Shown: positions 1 to 8,680 of the stretch, in pieces
Layout of the letters: each line of letters begins with the position of its first letter
How positions within the stretch are numbered: the stretch's first letter is position 1
Assembly (NCBI GenBank): GCA_016709545.1
Contig: JADJMO010000004.1
Span: 434,001-498,000, forward strand
Length of the DNA stretch: 64,000 nucleotides
Reading direction: 5' to 3'
Origin: Myxococcales bacterium
GTDB taxonomy: Bacteria; Myxococcota_A; Polyangia; Polyangiales; JADJMO01
The notes under the pieces: generated by a model
What the model saw: the letters and a program-made list of their open reading frames with translations, nothing else
Told to the model about the DNA's origin: nothing
The model's database searches: none
Made by a program: the position numbers and the translations under genes

Positions 1-148
1 CCGCGTTCGCGGAGGCGAGCTCGGCGAGCTCCTGGTCGTAGGCGTCGTCCGCGATGTGAGGGAAAGGGACGCCGGGTGCATCCGGACGCGCGGGCGCCAC
101 CGACACGGAGTCGGGCGCGGCGTCGAGCGGAGCGGTGTGGGTGGTCAT
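1..148 (-). CDS. Hypothetical protein, N-terminal part only
   Basis: An ATG on the minus strand at 148 opens a frame that stays open to the window edge (49 codons visible). It begins MTTHTAPLDAAPDSVSVAPA and continues into an Ala/Glu-rich segment (QELAELASA). The visible part is Ala/Pro/Asp-rich and looks disordered; no signal peptide or domain is visible. It diverges from the TPR/PEGA gene at 341, leaving 192 bases that should carry both promoters. I do not recognise it, and the real protein lies mostly outside the window. Confidence 0.55.
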   Translation of the reverse strand, partial: MTTHTAPLDAAPDSVSVAPARPDAPGVPFPHIADDAYDQELAELASANA

Positions 149-340
149 GGCGTTCGAATCGACAACGGGGGCTGTCCGGAGTTCCCGAGAACTGTACGGA
201 CGGAAGAGTCGCGGCTTGCGCTGGAACACGCGAGGGCGGCAACCTCGTCAGGGACCGGAGCATACTACCCCGTTTTTGCGTCACGCGCGCAGATCCGATG
301 GTATCTTGCTCCCGCCACTTAGACCTCAAGGAGAGAGTGC

Positions 341-1473
341 ATGATCTCACGCAGCTTCCCTCGCGCCGGTATGTCCGCGGTTCTCGCGATCACCTTCGCA
401 GCATCCACGGTGCCTTCGGTCGCGTTCGCCCAGGCGAAGGCGCCCGCGAAGCCCGCCGCTGCCGCGAAGCCCGCTGCACCCGCGGCCAAGCCCGCCGCGG
501 CGCCCGCCAAGCCCAAGCCGAACGACAAGAAGGCGGCCGGTGCCGCGTTCAAGGCCGGCAAGGACGCCTTCGACAAGAAGGAGTGGGCCAAGGCCAAGGA
601 GCAGTTCTCGATCGCCGAGGAGACCCTCCCGGCCGCCGCCGCCGAGTACTACCTCGGTCGCTGCGAAGAAGAGCTCGGCAACGGCGCCGAAGCCGTGAAG
701 TGGTTCGACAAGGCCCTCGGCGGCAAGCTCAAGGACGACCAGGCGGCCGACGCCAAGTCCCGCACCGAGGCCCTCAAGAAGAAGCCGGTCAAGGTCAAGG
801 TCACGAGCGATCCCTCGGGCGCGACCATCCTCGTCGACGGCAAGGCCCTCACCGAGAAGACCCCGGCCGACATCGAGCTCCCCCGGGCTCGCACAAGATC
901 ACCGTCCAGGCCGCCGGCAAGAAGGACAACGAGCAGACCGTCGAGGTCGCCGCGTTCACGCCCGCCTCGGTCGACGCCAAGCTCGAGGCCGCGCCCGCCG
1001 CCGGCCCCGCGGAGGATCCCTTCGCGAAGAAGCCCGAGGTCAAGCCGGAGGAGACGAAGCCGGCCGAGACCCCGAAGACCGTCACCATCCAGCCCAAGGA
1101 CTACACCTGGGTCTACGTCACCGGCGGTCTCGCGATCGTGGGCCTCGGCGTCGGCACCGTGTTCGGTCTGCAGGCCATGAGCCAGAAGTCGAAGTTCGAC
1201 GACGAGGTCGCCGCGGGCAACCGCGCTGGCGCGACCGACGCGCGCGACAAGGGCACCCGCAACGCCCTCATCAGCGACATGGGCTTCGGCATCGGCATCA
1301 CCCTCGCGGTGACCTGCGCGGTGCTCTACTTCACGAGCCCCGACGACGGGAAGGCCGAGGAGAAGAAGGCCGCCAAGTCCACCACCACCTGGACCATCGC
1401 CCCGGTCATCGGCACGACGCCGAACGGCAAGGGCGTCTCCACCGCGGGCGCGGCTGCCCTCATTCGCTTCTGA
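341..1473 (+). CDS. Secreted TPR/PEGA-domain protein with two C-terminal TM helices (frameshifted)
   Basis: Start ATG at 341 follows an AAGGAGAG ribosome site. The product has a Sec signal peptide (residues 1-30, ending SVAFA), an Ala/Pro/Lys-rich linker to about 60, a TPR-like helical stretch (65-145, with YYLGRCEEELG) and a PEGA domain (about 150-195, SDPSGATILVDGK). A charged Pro/Glu linker and two TM helices (near WVYVTGGLAIVGLGVG and MGFGIGITLAV) follow, separated by an approximately 35-residue polar loop. The frame breaks at the C run 880-884: one extra C restores ...IELPPGSHKITV and gives 377 residues. PEGA domains are commonly found in surface-associated proteins. The same architecture recurs at 32409 and 54232, and the gene is followed after 15 bases by a lipoprotein gene. 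The function is unknown; an envelope-anchored adaptor is an inference. Confidence 0.8.
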
Positions 1474-1488
1474 TCGTCGAGAGGATCC

Positions 1489-1941
1489 ATGCGCAACGCT
1501 TCCCATGCACGCTTGCTTCGTACCGCTCTGCTCCTCGGCTTCGCCGGGGCGGCAGTGACGCTCGGTTGTTCGCTCATCGTCGATTACGACGAGTCGAAGA
1601 TCCCCTCTGACGACACGGGTGTCGTGACCGAGACCGGTGTCGTCGACACCGGCACGGACACCGGCACGCCCACCGACGCGGGCGACCCCGGCACGCCCAC
1701 CGACGCGGGCGACACCGGCACGCCGACGGACGGTGGCGACACCGGCACCCCGGACGCGACCGACACGGGCTCGCCGACCGACACCGGTTCGACGGACACG
1801 GGTCCCGCGGATACTGGTCCTGCGGATACTGGTCCTGCGGATACTGGCCCGGCCGACACGGGTCCTGCGGATACCGGCCCAGCCGACACGGGCACCGCGG
1901 ATTCGGGCAGCGCCGACACCAGCGACGCAGCGGGCGACTGA
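1489..1941 (+). CDS. Short lipoprotein made of a Thr/Asp/Gly repeat stalk
   Basis: A 150-residue protein. Residues 1-27 are a lipoprotein signal (LLLGFAGAAVTLGC, lipid-modified Cys27). It is followed by SLIVDYDESKIP, a motif shared with the next gene (SIIVDFDETKIP). The rest is low complexity, rich in DTG, TPTDAGD and repeated PADTG units, with no folded domain before the stop. Start ATG 1489 has a GAGAGGAT ribosome site. It lies 15 bases after the TPR/PEGA gene and is probably co-transcribed. Proteins of this kind usually tether a globular domain, so a stalk without a head is odd. It could be a truncated paralogue of the following gene or a spacer/adhesive polymer. Confidence 0.75.
   Translation: MRNASHARLLRTALLLGFAGAAVTLGCSLIVDYDESKIPSDDTGVVTETGVVDTGTDTGTPTDAGDPGTPTDAGDTGTPTDGGDTGTPDATDTGSPTDTGSTDTGPADTGPADTGPADTGPADTGPADTGPADTGTADSGSADTSDAAGD
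1803..1905 (+). repeat. 15-nt coding tandem repeat (GPADT units)
   Basis: Imperfect tandem 15-nt units of the form GCGGATACTGGTCCT encode repeated GPADT within the stalk of the preceding lipoprotein. The codons alternate (gatact, gacacg, gatacc), so part of the array has diverged while three units are nearly identical, which suggests recent slippage or recombination. Confidence 0.7.
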
Positions 1942-2029
1942 CCCAACAGGGAGCGACCTCCAGCGCCACGGCCTGGAGGTCGCATCTCTCTGATTCTCAC
2001 TGTCACGGATTGTGGAGGCGAACGTGCGG

Positions 2030-3313
2030 ATGTCATCGCGAGTCGTGCGGGCAGGGATTGTGGTCTTCGCGCTCGGTGCGGCCACGGCCCTCGGTTGCTC
2101 CATCATCGTCGACTTCGACGAGACGAAGATCCCGTCGGAAACGGACGGCGGCGCCGACTCCACGGCGGAGACGAGCGTGATCGACACCGGGACGGACACC
2201 GGGACCGACACGGGCACGCCGACGGACACCGACACGGACTCGGGCACCGATACCGGGACCGACGGCGGCGGTGACGCGGACGCCAGCGACGCGACCGACA
2301 GCGGCGCCGACGCGACGGACAGCGGCGCCGACACCACGGTGACGGACAGCGGCGCGGACACGACGCCAGCGGACACGGCCACGGCGGACACCGCCGACTC
2401 GGCGGCCGCGGATACCGCGGACTCGGCCACGGCGGACACCGCCGATTCGGCGACGGCCGACACGGACGACGGCGCCACGGACGCGGCCAGCGACACGAGC
2501 GATGGCGCTTCCGATGCCGCCTCCGACGCGAGTGGCGACACCGCCGACGGCGGCGCAAGCACCACGTTCACGGCCGCTCTCGACGGCGGTCAGGAGCTCC
2601 CCTCCAACACGAGCACGGCCACCGGCAAGGCCGTCTGCGTGCTCAACGCGGCGGAGACGGCGCTCAACTGCACCGTGACCCACACCGTGGGTAGCCCGAC
2701 GAGCCTGGAGCTCGCCGAGGCCTTCGGTGGCCTCAGTACGGCGACCGCCACGTTCACGTTCGATGCAGGCACGAGCCCGCAGACCAAGTCGTTCACGCTG
2801 ACGTCCGGACAGGTCACGAACCTCAAGGCCGGCAAGTTCTACGCGAACGTGAAGTCGGGCTCGATCACTGGCGGCGAGATCCGCGGCCAGCTGCTCAAGC
2901 CGGGCCAGAAGCTCTACACGGCGGCGCCGCTCGCCGGGGCCAACCAGGTGCCTGCCGTCACCAACACGGTCACGGGCGGCACGGGCTGCGTGCTCGACGG
3001 CACCGCGATGACCTGCAACGGCGCGGCGAGCAGCTTCAGCACCGACACGCCGTCGGCGGCCCACATCCACGAGGGCCTCTTCAACACCAACGGCAGCGTG
3101 AAGGTCACCTTCACCCTCGGCACCTTCGCCTCGGACGCCATCACGTGGTCGGGCACTGCGACGGTCGGCACCGAGCTCGACGCCACCAAGCTCGGGGCCG
3201 CGACGACCTTCGCGCTCAGCGAGTACTACGTGAACCTGCACTCGACGCCCTCGTTCGGTGGCGGCGCGGCCCGCTCGCAGCTCGTCCTGCGCATGACGGC
3301 TCCGGCTCCCTGA
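2030..3313 (+). CDS. Lipoprotein with Asp/Thr/Ala stalk and two CHRD domains
   Basis: The signal peptide ends ATALGC (Cys23 from ATG 2030), followed by SIIVDFDETKIP. Residues about 35-170 are a low-complexity Asp/Thr/Ala/Gly stalk. The C-terminal half holds two CHRD-like domains: the first (about 175-290) has AALDGGQELP near its start and FYANVKSGSITGGEIRGQ near its end. The second (about 295-425) has LAGANQVPAVTN and YYVNLHSTPSFGGGAARSQL. CHRD is the chordin-type beta domain found in bacterial secreted proteins; its role there is unclear. GTG at 2024 is an alternative start, closer to the GGAGG at 2014. The product should sit on the cell surface or in the outer membrane, tethered by lipid. 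The gene follows the related stalk lipoprotein and likely shares its operon. Confidence 0.85.
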   Translation: MSSRVVRAGIVVFALGAATALGCSIIVDFDETKIPSETDGGADSTAETSVIDTGTDTGTDTGTPTDTDTDSGTDTGTDGGGDADASDATDSGADATDSGADTTVTDSGADTTPADTATADTADSAAADTADSATADTADSATADTDDGATDAASDTSDGASDAASDASGDTADGGASTTFTAALDGGQELPSNTSTATGKAVCVLNAAETALNCTVTHTVGSPTSLELAEAFGGLSTATATFTFDAGTSPQTKSFTLTSGQVTNLKAGKFYANVKSGSITGGEIRGQLLKPGQKLYTAAPLAGANQVPAVTNTVTGGTGCVLDGTAMTCNGAASSFSTDTPSAAHIHEGLFNTNGSVKVTFTLGTFASDAITWSGTATVGTELDATKLGAATTFALSEYYVNLHSTPSFGGGAARSQLVLRMTAPAP

Positions 3314-3332
3314 TTGGTACTGGACGCGGACT

Positions 3333-3366
3333 TGCGGCTCCGATCCTCACGGGATCCGGGGCCGCA
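3333..3366. terminator. Hairpin between convergent genes
   Basis: An imperfect stem (TGCGGCTCCGATCC against GGGATCCGGGGCCGCA, loop about 4 nt) lies between the CHRD lipoprotein and the convergent TIGR02996 gene. There is no U-tract, so it may act as a bidirectional RNA 3' end or a rho-dependent stop. Confidence 0.5.
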
Positions 3367-3393
3367 GTCGTGTCTGGGCTCCATGATGAGCGT

Positions 3394-5208
3394 TCACCGC
3401 TCGACGGGAATCCCGAGTTCGTCGAAGAACGCCGCCACGCGCGCGACGACCGCTTCGTCGCTCCCCGCGTCGTAGAAGTGGAGGGGGTCTTCCCCGAACA
3501 CGCGCTCGGTGAACCGCACCCGCTTCACGAGCGACTTCGCACCGACGAACCACCGGCGGCCGAGGTCGGGCGGAACCGTCTCGAACGCCAGGGTCCCACC
3601 CTCGAGCGCGTAGCAGCCGGGGTCGCTCTCCATGTCGTCCTCGACCGAGAAGCGCTCGAGCCTCGACATCCACCTGGAGAGAGCCTCGCTGGTGAGCCAC
3701 TTCGTCGAGCGGCTCAGCGTCAGTCGCTTCAGCGTCGGCTGGGTCTCGAGCACACGATCGACGATCTCCTCGGTGAGGAGGTGGTTGCGAAGCGTCAGGG
3801 ACTCGAGCCGCACCGACTCGAGCAGCGCGAACGGGAACGGCGGAGCCCGCGACGTGAGCGTGAGCGTCCGGAGGTTCTGCAGGGGCCGGAACAGCCCGAT
3901 CGGCAGGCCCTCGGCGTCGTCGATGTCGAGGGTGTGCAGCGAGCCGAGCGGCGCGAAGAGGTCCTCGGGGATCGACTCGAGCCACGCGGTCCCCAGTCGC
4001 AGCCGCTGCAACCCGAGGCCCTCGAAGAGGCCGGGGGTGAGCGTAGCGCTTTCGCGAAAGCCCATCTCGAGCGACGTCAACGCGGGCAGCTTGGCCAGCA
4101 GGGCCTTGGTCGGAGCGCCGCGCGAGACGAGCGATCGCCACGGACGCTCGATGGGGCGCAGACGCTCGACGATCGCCTCCGTGACCGCGCTCACCTCGGT
4201 GAGGTGGGCGAGGGTCGGGTGCTCGATGAGCTCCAGCGCGAGCTTCGTCGAGAGCCGGTCGAGCCAGTCGATCCGCTTCACCGTCGCCCACGCTCGCTCG
4301 CCCAGCACCTTCTTCGCCGAGGCCGGCTTCACCGTGATGCGATCGGGGAAGCCGCGTCCCATCCGGAACTCGCCGCCGTTCGCGAGCGGCAGCGCCCAGC
4401 CCGTGAGCCGCTTCCGGTCCCGTGCGAGCTCGCGCTCCCGGCGGAGCAGCTCGGGTGAGCCCTGCCCCCGCGCGCGCTGCACCTGCAGCTGGATGAACTC
4501 GCCGCGCTCGTCGCCGCGCTCGGAGAGGCTGTCGGCGAAGACGAGGCGCGGGGTGTCGTCGTCGGGAGAGGCGTAGACGAGCTCGAGGAGATCGGCGTCG
4601 CTCCGGGTCTTACCCTGCTTCTTCGGAGGCAGGGGCTGGAACGTCTTCTCCAGCTCGGCGAGACGGGCCTCGTCCTCGGTCGACAGCTTCTTCGGCGCGA
4701 CGTCGGCCATCGCGAGGGCCGCGCGCGCGAGGTGCGTGCTGGTCCAGTCGCCCACGGTCGTCTCGAGAATCGCCTTGTAGCGGGGCGCGAGGACGGCCAT
4801 CGCGTCGCGGGCGCGCACGTCCCTCGCCTGGGCGAACACCTCGAGGACGCTGATCACGAACCCCTTGAACACGTTCGCGCGCCAAGGCGGCGCCTCGAGG
4901 ATGGCGAGCAGCCCGTCGACGAGGCGGGGGTCGTCGCGCTTCGCGAGCAGCTTCGCGCGCTGGGTGGCCTCCTCCGCGGAGGTCGTCCGGAGGGCCGCGA
5001 CCAGGCGCGGGAGGTCGAGCGGATCGTCCTGCCCCGCGAGCGCGTACCAGGCCTCGACGTCGACCTTCCTCTTTCCGGCGCCGACGACGGGGCGCTCGGG
5101 CTCCTCGGCGAGCTGCGCCTTCGAGGCCGCCGCGGCGATGGCGGCCCAGCGTGGGTGCCGCGTCGCTCGCCACGCGCCGATGGCTTCGGCCAGCACGTCC
5201 CTCGACAT
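3394..5208 (-). CDS. TIGR02996-domain / leucine-rich-repeat-like protein
   Basis: A 604-residue protein with no signal peptide, so probably cytoplasmic. Residues about 60-190 are helical and HEAT-like. The TIGR02996 domain follows at about 205-250, with LLELVYASPDDD, then RLVFADSLSERGD and FIQLQ, the hallmark of this repeat-companion family known mainly from myxobacteria and planctomycetes. The C-terminal half has leucine-rich-type repeats (for example LPALTSLEMGF, LGSLHTLDID, LQNLRTLTL). The family is usually found beside repeat domains, and its function is not established. A second member is at 59866. The gene is convergent with the CHRD lipoprotein and divergent from the RCC1-like gene. 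Confidence 0.85.
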   Translation of the reverse strand: MSRDVLAEAIGAWRATRHPRWAAIAAAASKAQLAEEPERPVVGAGKRKVDVEAWYALAGQDDPLDLPRLVAALRTTSAEEATQRAKLLAKRDDPRLVDGLLAILEAPPWRANVFKGFVISVLEVFAQARDVRARDAMAVLAPRYKAILETTVGDWTSTHLARAALAMADVAPKKLSTEDEARLAELEKTFQPLPPKKQGKTRSDADLLELVYASPDDDTPRLVFADSLSERGDERGEFIQLQVQRARGQGSPELLRRERELARDRKRLTGWALPLANGGEFRMGRGFPDRITVKPASAKKVLGERAWATVKRIDWLDRLSTKLALELIEHPTLAHLTEVSAVTEAIVERLRPIERPWRSLVSRGAPTKALLAKLPALTSLEMGFRESATLTPGLFEGLGLQRLRLGTAWLESIPEDLFAPLGSLHTLDIDDAEGLPIGLFRPLQNLRTLTLTSRAPPFPFALLESVRLESLTLRNHLLTEEIVDRVLETQPTLKRLTLSRSTKWLTSEALSRWMSRLERFSVEDDMESDPGCYALEGGTLAFETVPPDLGRRWFVGAKSLVKRVRFTERVFGEDPLHFYDAGSDEAVVARVAAFFDELGIPVER

Positions 5209-5318
5209 GATGAGAAGGCTATTCGATCGACTTGTTCAAGGCTCCGCCATCTCGCCGAGCAGGGAGGCCTTCGCCGCTGGCTCCACACGCCGAGCCGTTC
5301 ATGGCGATGGTACGGTGA

Positions 5319-7238
5319 ATGATGCCGCGTTGGGGGGTCTTGGTGGTTCTGGCTTCGCTGGCGGGGTGTCCCCGACCGTCGACACCGACTCCGGCTTCGA
5401 GGATGGGACCGGTGATTGCTGTCGGTAGCGACCACACCTGTCGCGTCCGAGACGATGGCGCAGTCTGGTGTTCGGGCCGCAACAACAAGCTCCAGCTCGG
5501 CCCTGGGCCGGAACGCAGCGCACGTCCCCAGCGGGTCATGAACGTGACGGCTCGCGCTGTCTTCGCCGCACACGATCAGACGTGCGTCATCAAGGTCGAT
5601 GGCATGGTCTCGTGCTGGGGGAACGGCATCGGAGTTCCTCACGACATCCCTGGAGTCAGGGACGCCAAGGAGCTGGCACTTGATGAAGATGGTGGCTGCG
5701 CGCTGGAAGCGGCGGGAACTGTGGCCTGCTGGGGGCTGCTCGATCTGGCCGGCAATGTCCTGGATCGCCCGTTCGGCCAAGCCCGCGTGCGTGGCGTCGG
5801 CGTCTCGACCAACGGCGTCTGTGGCCTGGTGGAGGACAAGGTGATGTGTCGCGGGGACATCGCGGTCGGGCACCCTCGACTACGCGGGCACTACGCCGCA
5901 CCGCTCACGATCACCGGGCTCTCGAAGGTCGACGCGATCGGACCGAACCTCGCGTGCGTGAGGCAAGCGGGCGGGAGACTCGAGTGCGGCAGCTCCTGGG
6001 AGGAGGAGAAGTCGGTTCGAGCCTTCGAGGATGTCGGCGCCTTCGCCGGTTCGCTGGAGGGCGGCTGCGTGGCTCGGGCAACTGGTATCGGCTGCTGGGG
6101 GAACGTGAACTTCGGCGTCGAGGGGGCTGGTGACTCGTTCGTCCCGATCGCTGCCAGGGGCACGGGCCTCGTCGTGGGTTCCACGCACGCCTGTGGCGTC
6201 ACCGAACATGGTCTGGCGTGTTGGGGCTTCTATGGCGACGGTGCCCTCGGCAACGACCGTGTTGCGGTCGACCTGCTCTCTCCGCGTGTCGGAACGGTTC
6301 TGGTCGATGATATGGATGTCGCGTCCGGACTTGCCTGTGTAGTTCGGAGCGCCGACCATCGTGTGCACTGCTGGGGGCAACCGCTCGCGGCACTCACGGG
6401 TGTCAAGGAGGTGTACGACGCCGATGTCCTGACAAGCGCGGCGCCGGTCCGTCAGGTTCTCGCGACAGCCGCGGCCGTCTGTGCGGTTGGTGAGCAGGCG
6501 GCGATCGCCTGCCTGACCGAAGGAGGTCGACTCGATGCCATCTTGCTGCCTGCCAAACCGACGTCGGCCAAAGGGGACTACGACGAGGGGTGCGCACTCC
6601 TCGTCGATCAGTCCGTCGCCTGTTGGGGCGAGTACTTCCACGCAGGACACCCCAAAGTGGCTGTTCGGTTGAAGCTCCCCCCCATTTCTCAGCTTCGGGC
6701 CGGGGGAAGCTATTGCGCCATCACCACCGATGACGAGCACTGGTGTTGGGGCGCAGCGAGATACAAGGAAGCCACCCCGACGCCACGACGGCTGGGAACG
6801 GGGAAGGCCGACCAGCTGGTCGTCGGAGTTCACAACTACTGTATCCGGGTCCAGAAAGAGTGGTCTTGCACACGGGAGAAGTACTCACTCTCACAGGAGG
6901 GTGTCTGGAAGATGCTTCCGCTCGAACCGGTGGGCCACCTGACGGGAGTGCTCGACTACGCCCCCGGCCGGATCGAGCTGGAGATCGCTGGACGGCATCA
7001 CGCCGTCAGCGACTGCCGGATTGCTGCAGACCGAGAGGTGTTCTGCTCACTGTCCGTCGACGGCGCAGGGGGCAAGGACGTCAAGATGGGCATCTCGTCG
7101 GCCAAGGAGCTCGTTGTCAGTGCACAACTGGTCTGCGCGATTCTGATGGACCGGCGAGTGGCGTGCGTCGGCCATCAAGATCTCGCAGGCGGCACCTACT
7201 CGTCACTCACCACGCTTCAACCCCTGCACTACCCTTAG
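5319..7238 (+). CDS. RCC1-repeat-like lipoprotein
   Basis: Two adjacent ATGs (5319, 5322) precede a short lipoprotein signal (VLVVLASLAGC). The mature 620 residues contain many repeats of the bacterial RCC1/BNR-like kind, each with a Cys and CWG or CWGxx motif: VSCWGNG, VACWGLL, IGCWGNV, LACWGFYGD, VHCWGQP, VACWGEY, HWCWGAA, and the head IAVGSDHTCRVRDDGAVWCSG. This predicts a beta-propeller with paired cysteines on the outside of the cell. RCC1-like propellers bind proteins or ligands; no enzyme activity is indicated. Codon use is somewhat less GC-biased than neighbours, and several A/T-ending codons occur, which may mean more recent acquisition. The gene stands alone between divergent and convergent neighbours. 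Confidence 0.82.
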   Translation: MMPRWGVLVVLASLAGCPRPSTPTPASRMGPVIAVGSDHTCRVRDDGAVWCSGRNNKLQLGPGPERSARPQRVMNVTARAVFAAHDQTCVIKVDGMVSCWGNGIGVPHDIPGVRDAKELALDEDGGCALEAAGTVACWGLLDLAGNVLDRPFGQARVRGVGVSTNGVCGLVEDKVMCRGDIAVGHPRLRGHYAAPLTITGLSKVDAIGPNLACVRQAGGRLECGSSWEEEKSVRAFEDVGAFAGSLEGGCVARATGIGCWGNVNFGVEGAGDSFVPIAARGTGLVVGSTHACGVTEHGLACWGFYGDGALGNDRVAVDLLSPRVGTVLVDDMDVASGLACVVRSADHRVHCWGQPLAALTGVKEVYDADVLTSAAPVRQVLATAAAVCAVGEQAAIACLTEGGRLDAILLPAKPTSAKGDYDEGCALLVDQSVACWGEYFHAGHPKVAVRLKLPPISQLRAGGSYCAITTDDEHWCWGAARYKEATPTPRRLGTGKADQLVVGVHNYCIRVQKEWSCTREKYSLSQEGVWKMLPLEPVGHLTGVLDYAPGRIELEIAGRHHAVSDCRIAADREVFCSLSVDGAGGKDVKMGISSAKELVVSAQLVCAILMDRRVACVGHQDLAGGTYSSLTTLQPLHYP

Positions 7239-7265
7239 AAGCCGCAGCATCGACCACGCGCCGAC

Positions 7266-8552
7266 TCAGGGCTCCGCCAGCTCGTAGGCGTGGAAGCCGA
7301 GCGAGGCGGCCTTCGCCGGATCGCGCGCCAGCGTCTCCTCCGTCTGCTTGCGTGCCTTCTCGCAAGCGTCCGCGGAGAGGAACCAGCGCTCGGCCTCACC
7401 GGGGACGTACGCAATCGCCTGGATGGGCAGGGGCCGCGCCAGCATCGCGACCTCGCCGTCCTTCGCGCCGACGATGGAGTACTCGACCGAGCAGTCGCAC
7501 TTGAAGAAGGAGTGGTGGTCGAGCTCGAGCGAGCCCACGAACAGCGTCGCGGGGTGCTCGGGGAAGGCCCTGCGAAATGCGATCGGGTGTGACAGCCGAG
7601 GATCGCTCTCCCGAACGAGTTCGCCCGTCGAGTCTGACTGCGCATGGAAGCGCCACGCCTCGCACGCCACGCCGGAACCCTGCTCGCGCAGCCAGGAGAA
7701 CGACCCCTTGCGACGCAGCGCCTCGGACACGACGTCCCCGGCTGCGTCGTCGATCCGCACGAAGCCGGGTGGTCGGTCGGAGGAAGGCGCCGCGCGACGA
7801 CGGGTGCCGGACCAGACCCACCAGCCCCCGCTCTCGTTGCTGGTCAGCGCGGTCGCCGGGCACGTGGTCGACGAGAAGGCGACGGGCAGCGGCAGGCTCG
7901 TGACGCGCGCGCGTAGCTCGAAGCCACCGAGATGCTGGGTCGCGAGGCGGGTGCCATCGATGAAGACGGGCTCGCACGAGGCGAAGTAGAGGGAGTCACC
8001 CCCATCCTTGTCCTCCACCGTCGCCTGGACCGGCGACAGCGCGGAACGCGCCCCGGGCGGTGGCGTCCAGCTCGTCTCGGGCAGCGCGGGGACGCCGAGC
8101 GCCGCCGCGTCCACGTAACCGATCCCACCCGCCGGGAGCGCGACGCCAACGGCCTGACTGTCTCTGGGAAGAGGACCTGCCAAGCTGACGAGCGCACCCG
8201 GCAGCACCCGACCGACGAGCGGACCATCCGGTCGCAGGTAGTGGAGGTCGGCCGCGCGCTGGACGTAGAGCGCGAGTCCTCGCCCCCACTTCGGCGTCGT
8301 CGCGAGCTCGGGCGGCAGCCGACCCTCGAACGGTCGCCCCGGCTCGACCGACCGCAAGCGACCCTCCGGCAGCAGCTCGACCAGCAACAGGTCGCCGCCG
8401 CCCACGAGGCCGGGCGCATCGACGGTGTGCAGCCAGTACCGCGGATGGCTCGATGGGGCGACCGGACCTCGGCGACAGGCGAGCGACAGGAGAAGGATCA
8501 AGAGGAGGCTCCACGCAGACCCGCGCATGCGATGGGGAGCCACGGAGACCAT
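7266..8552 (-). CDS. Lipoprotein of unknown function
   Basis: Start ATG 8552 (ATG 8528 is also possible) gives a lipoprotein signal with hydrophobic core SLLLILLLSLAC. The remaining approximately 400 residues are mostly beta-prone with Pro/Gly loops and several cysteines, including CDCSVEY near the C-terminus and the pairs ASCEP, TTCP and VACEAW that may form disulphides. I recognise no domain. The gene ends 27 bases from the end of the convergent RCC1-like lipoprotein gene and diverges from ffh. Exported, probably outer-membrane or inner-membrane anchored. Confidence 0.7.
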   Translation of the reverse strand: MVSVAPHRMRGSAWSLLLILLLSLACRRGPVAPSSHPRYWLHTVDAPGLVGGGDLLLVELLPEGRLRSVEPGRPFEGRLPPELATTPKWGRGLALYVQRAADLHYLRPDGPLVGRVLPGALVSLAGPLPRDSQAVGVALPAGGIGYVDAAALGVPALPETSWTPPPGARSALSPVQATVEDKDGGDSLYFASCEPVFIDGTRLATQHLGGFELRARVTSLPLPVAFSSTTCPATALTSNESGGWWVWSGTRRRAAPSSDRPPGFVRIDDAAGDVVSEALRRKGSFSWLREQGSGVACEAWRFHAQSDSTGELVRESDPRLSHPIAFRRAFPEHPATLFVGSLELDHHSFFKCDCSVEYSIVGAKDGEVAMLARPLPIQAIAYVPGEAERWFLSADACEKARKQTEETLARDPAKAASLGFHAYELAEP

Positions 8553-8680
8553 CGTATTCCGCCGCCGAACGGCGAAGTGGCCCGCACGGGACACTGAACA
8601 GCAGTCCCCCCGAGTTGCCCTGGGCCAAAAGGCTTCCTGGGCGATTTTCGCGGCCGATCGTGGTACACCCGCGGCCCGCC

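Noticed and set aside
649..3241. Long antisense frames across the Asp/Thr/Gly-repeat lipoprotein genes
   Set aside because: They mirror the low-complexity repeats (Val/Ser/Pro or Arg/Gly runs). The plus-strand genes have signal peptides and CHRD domains.
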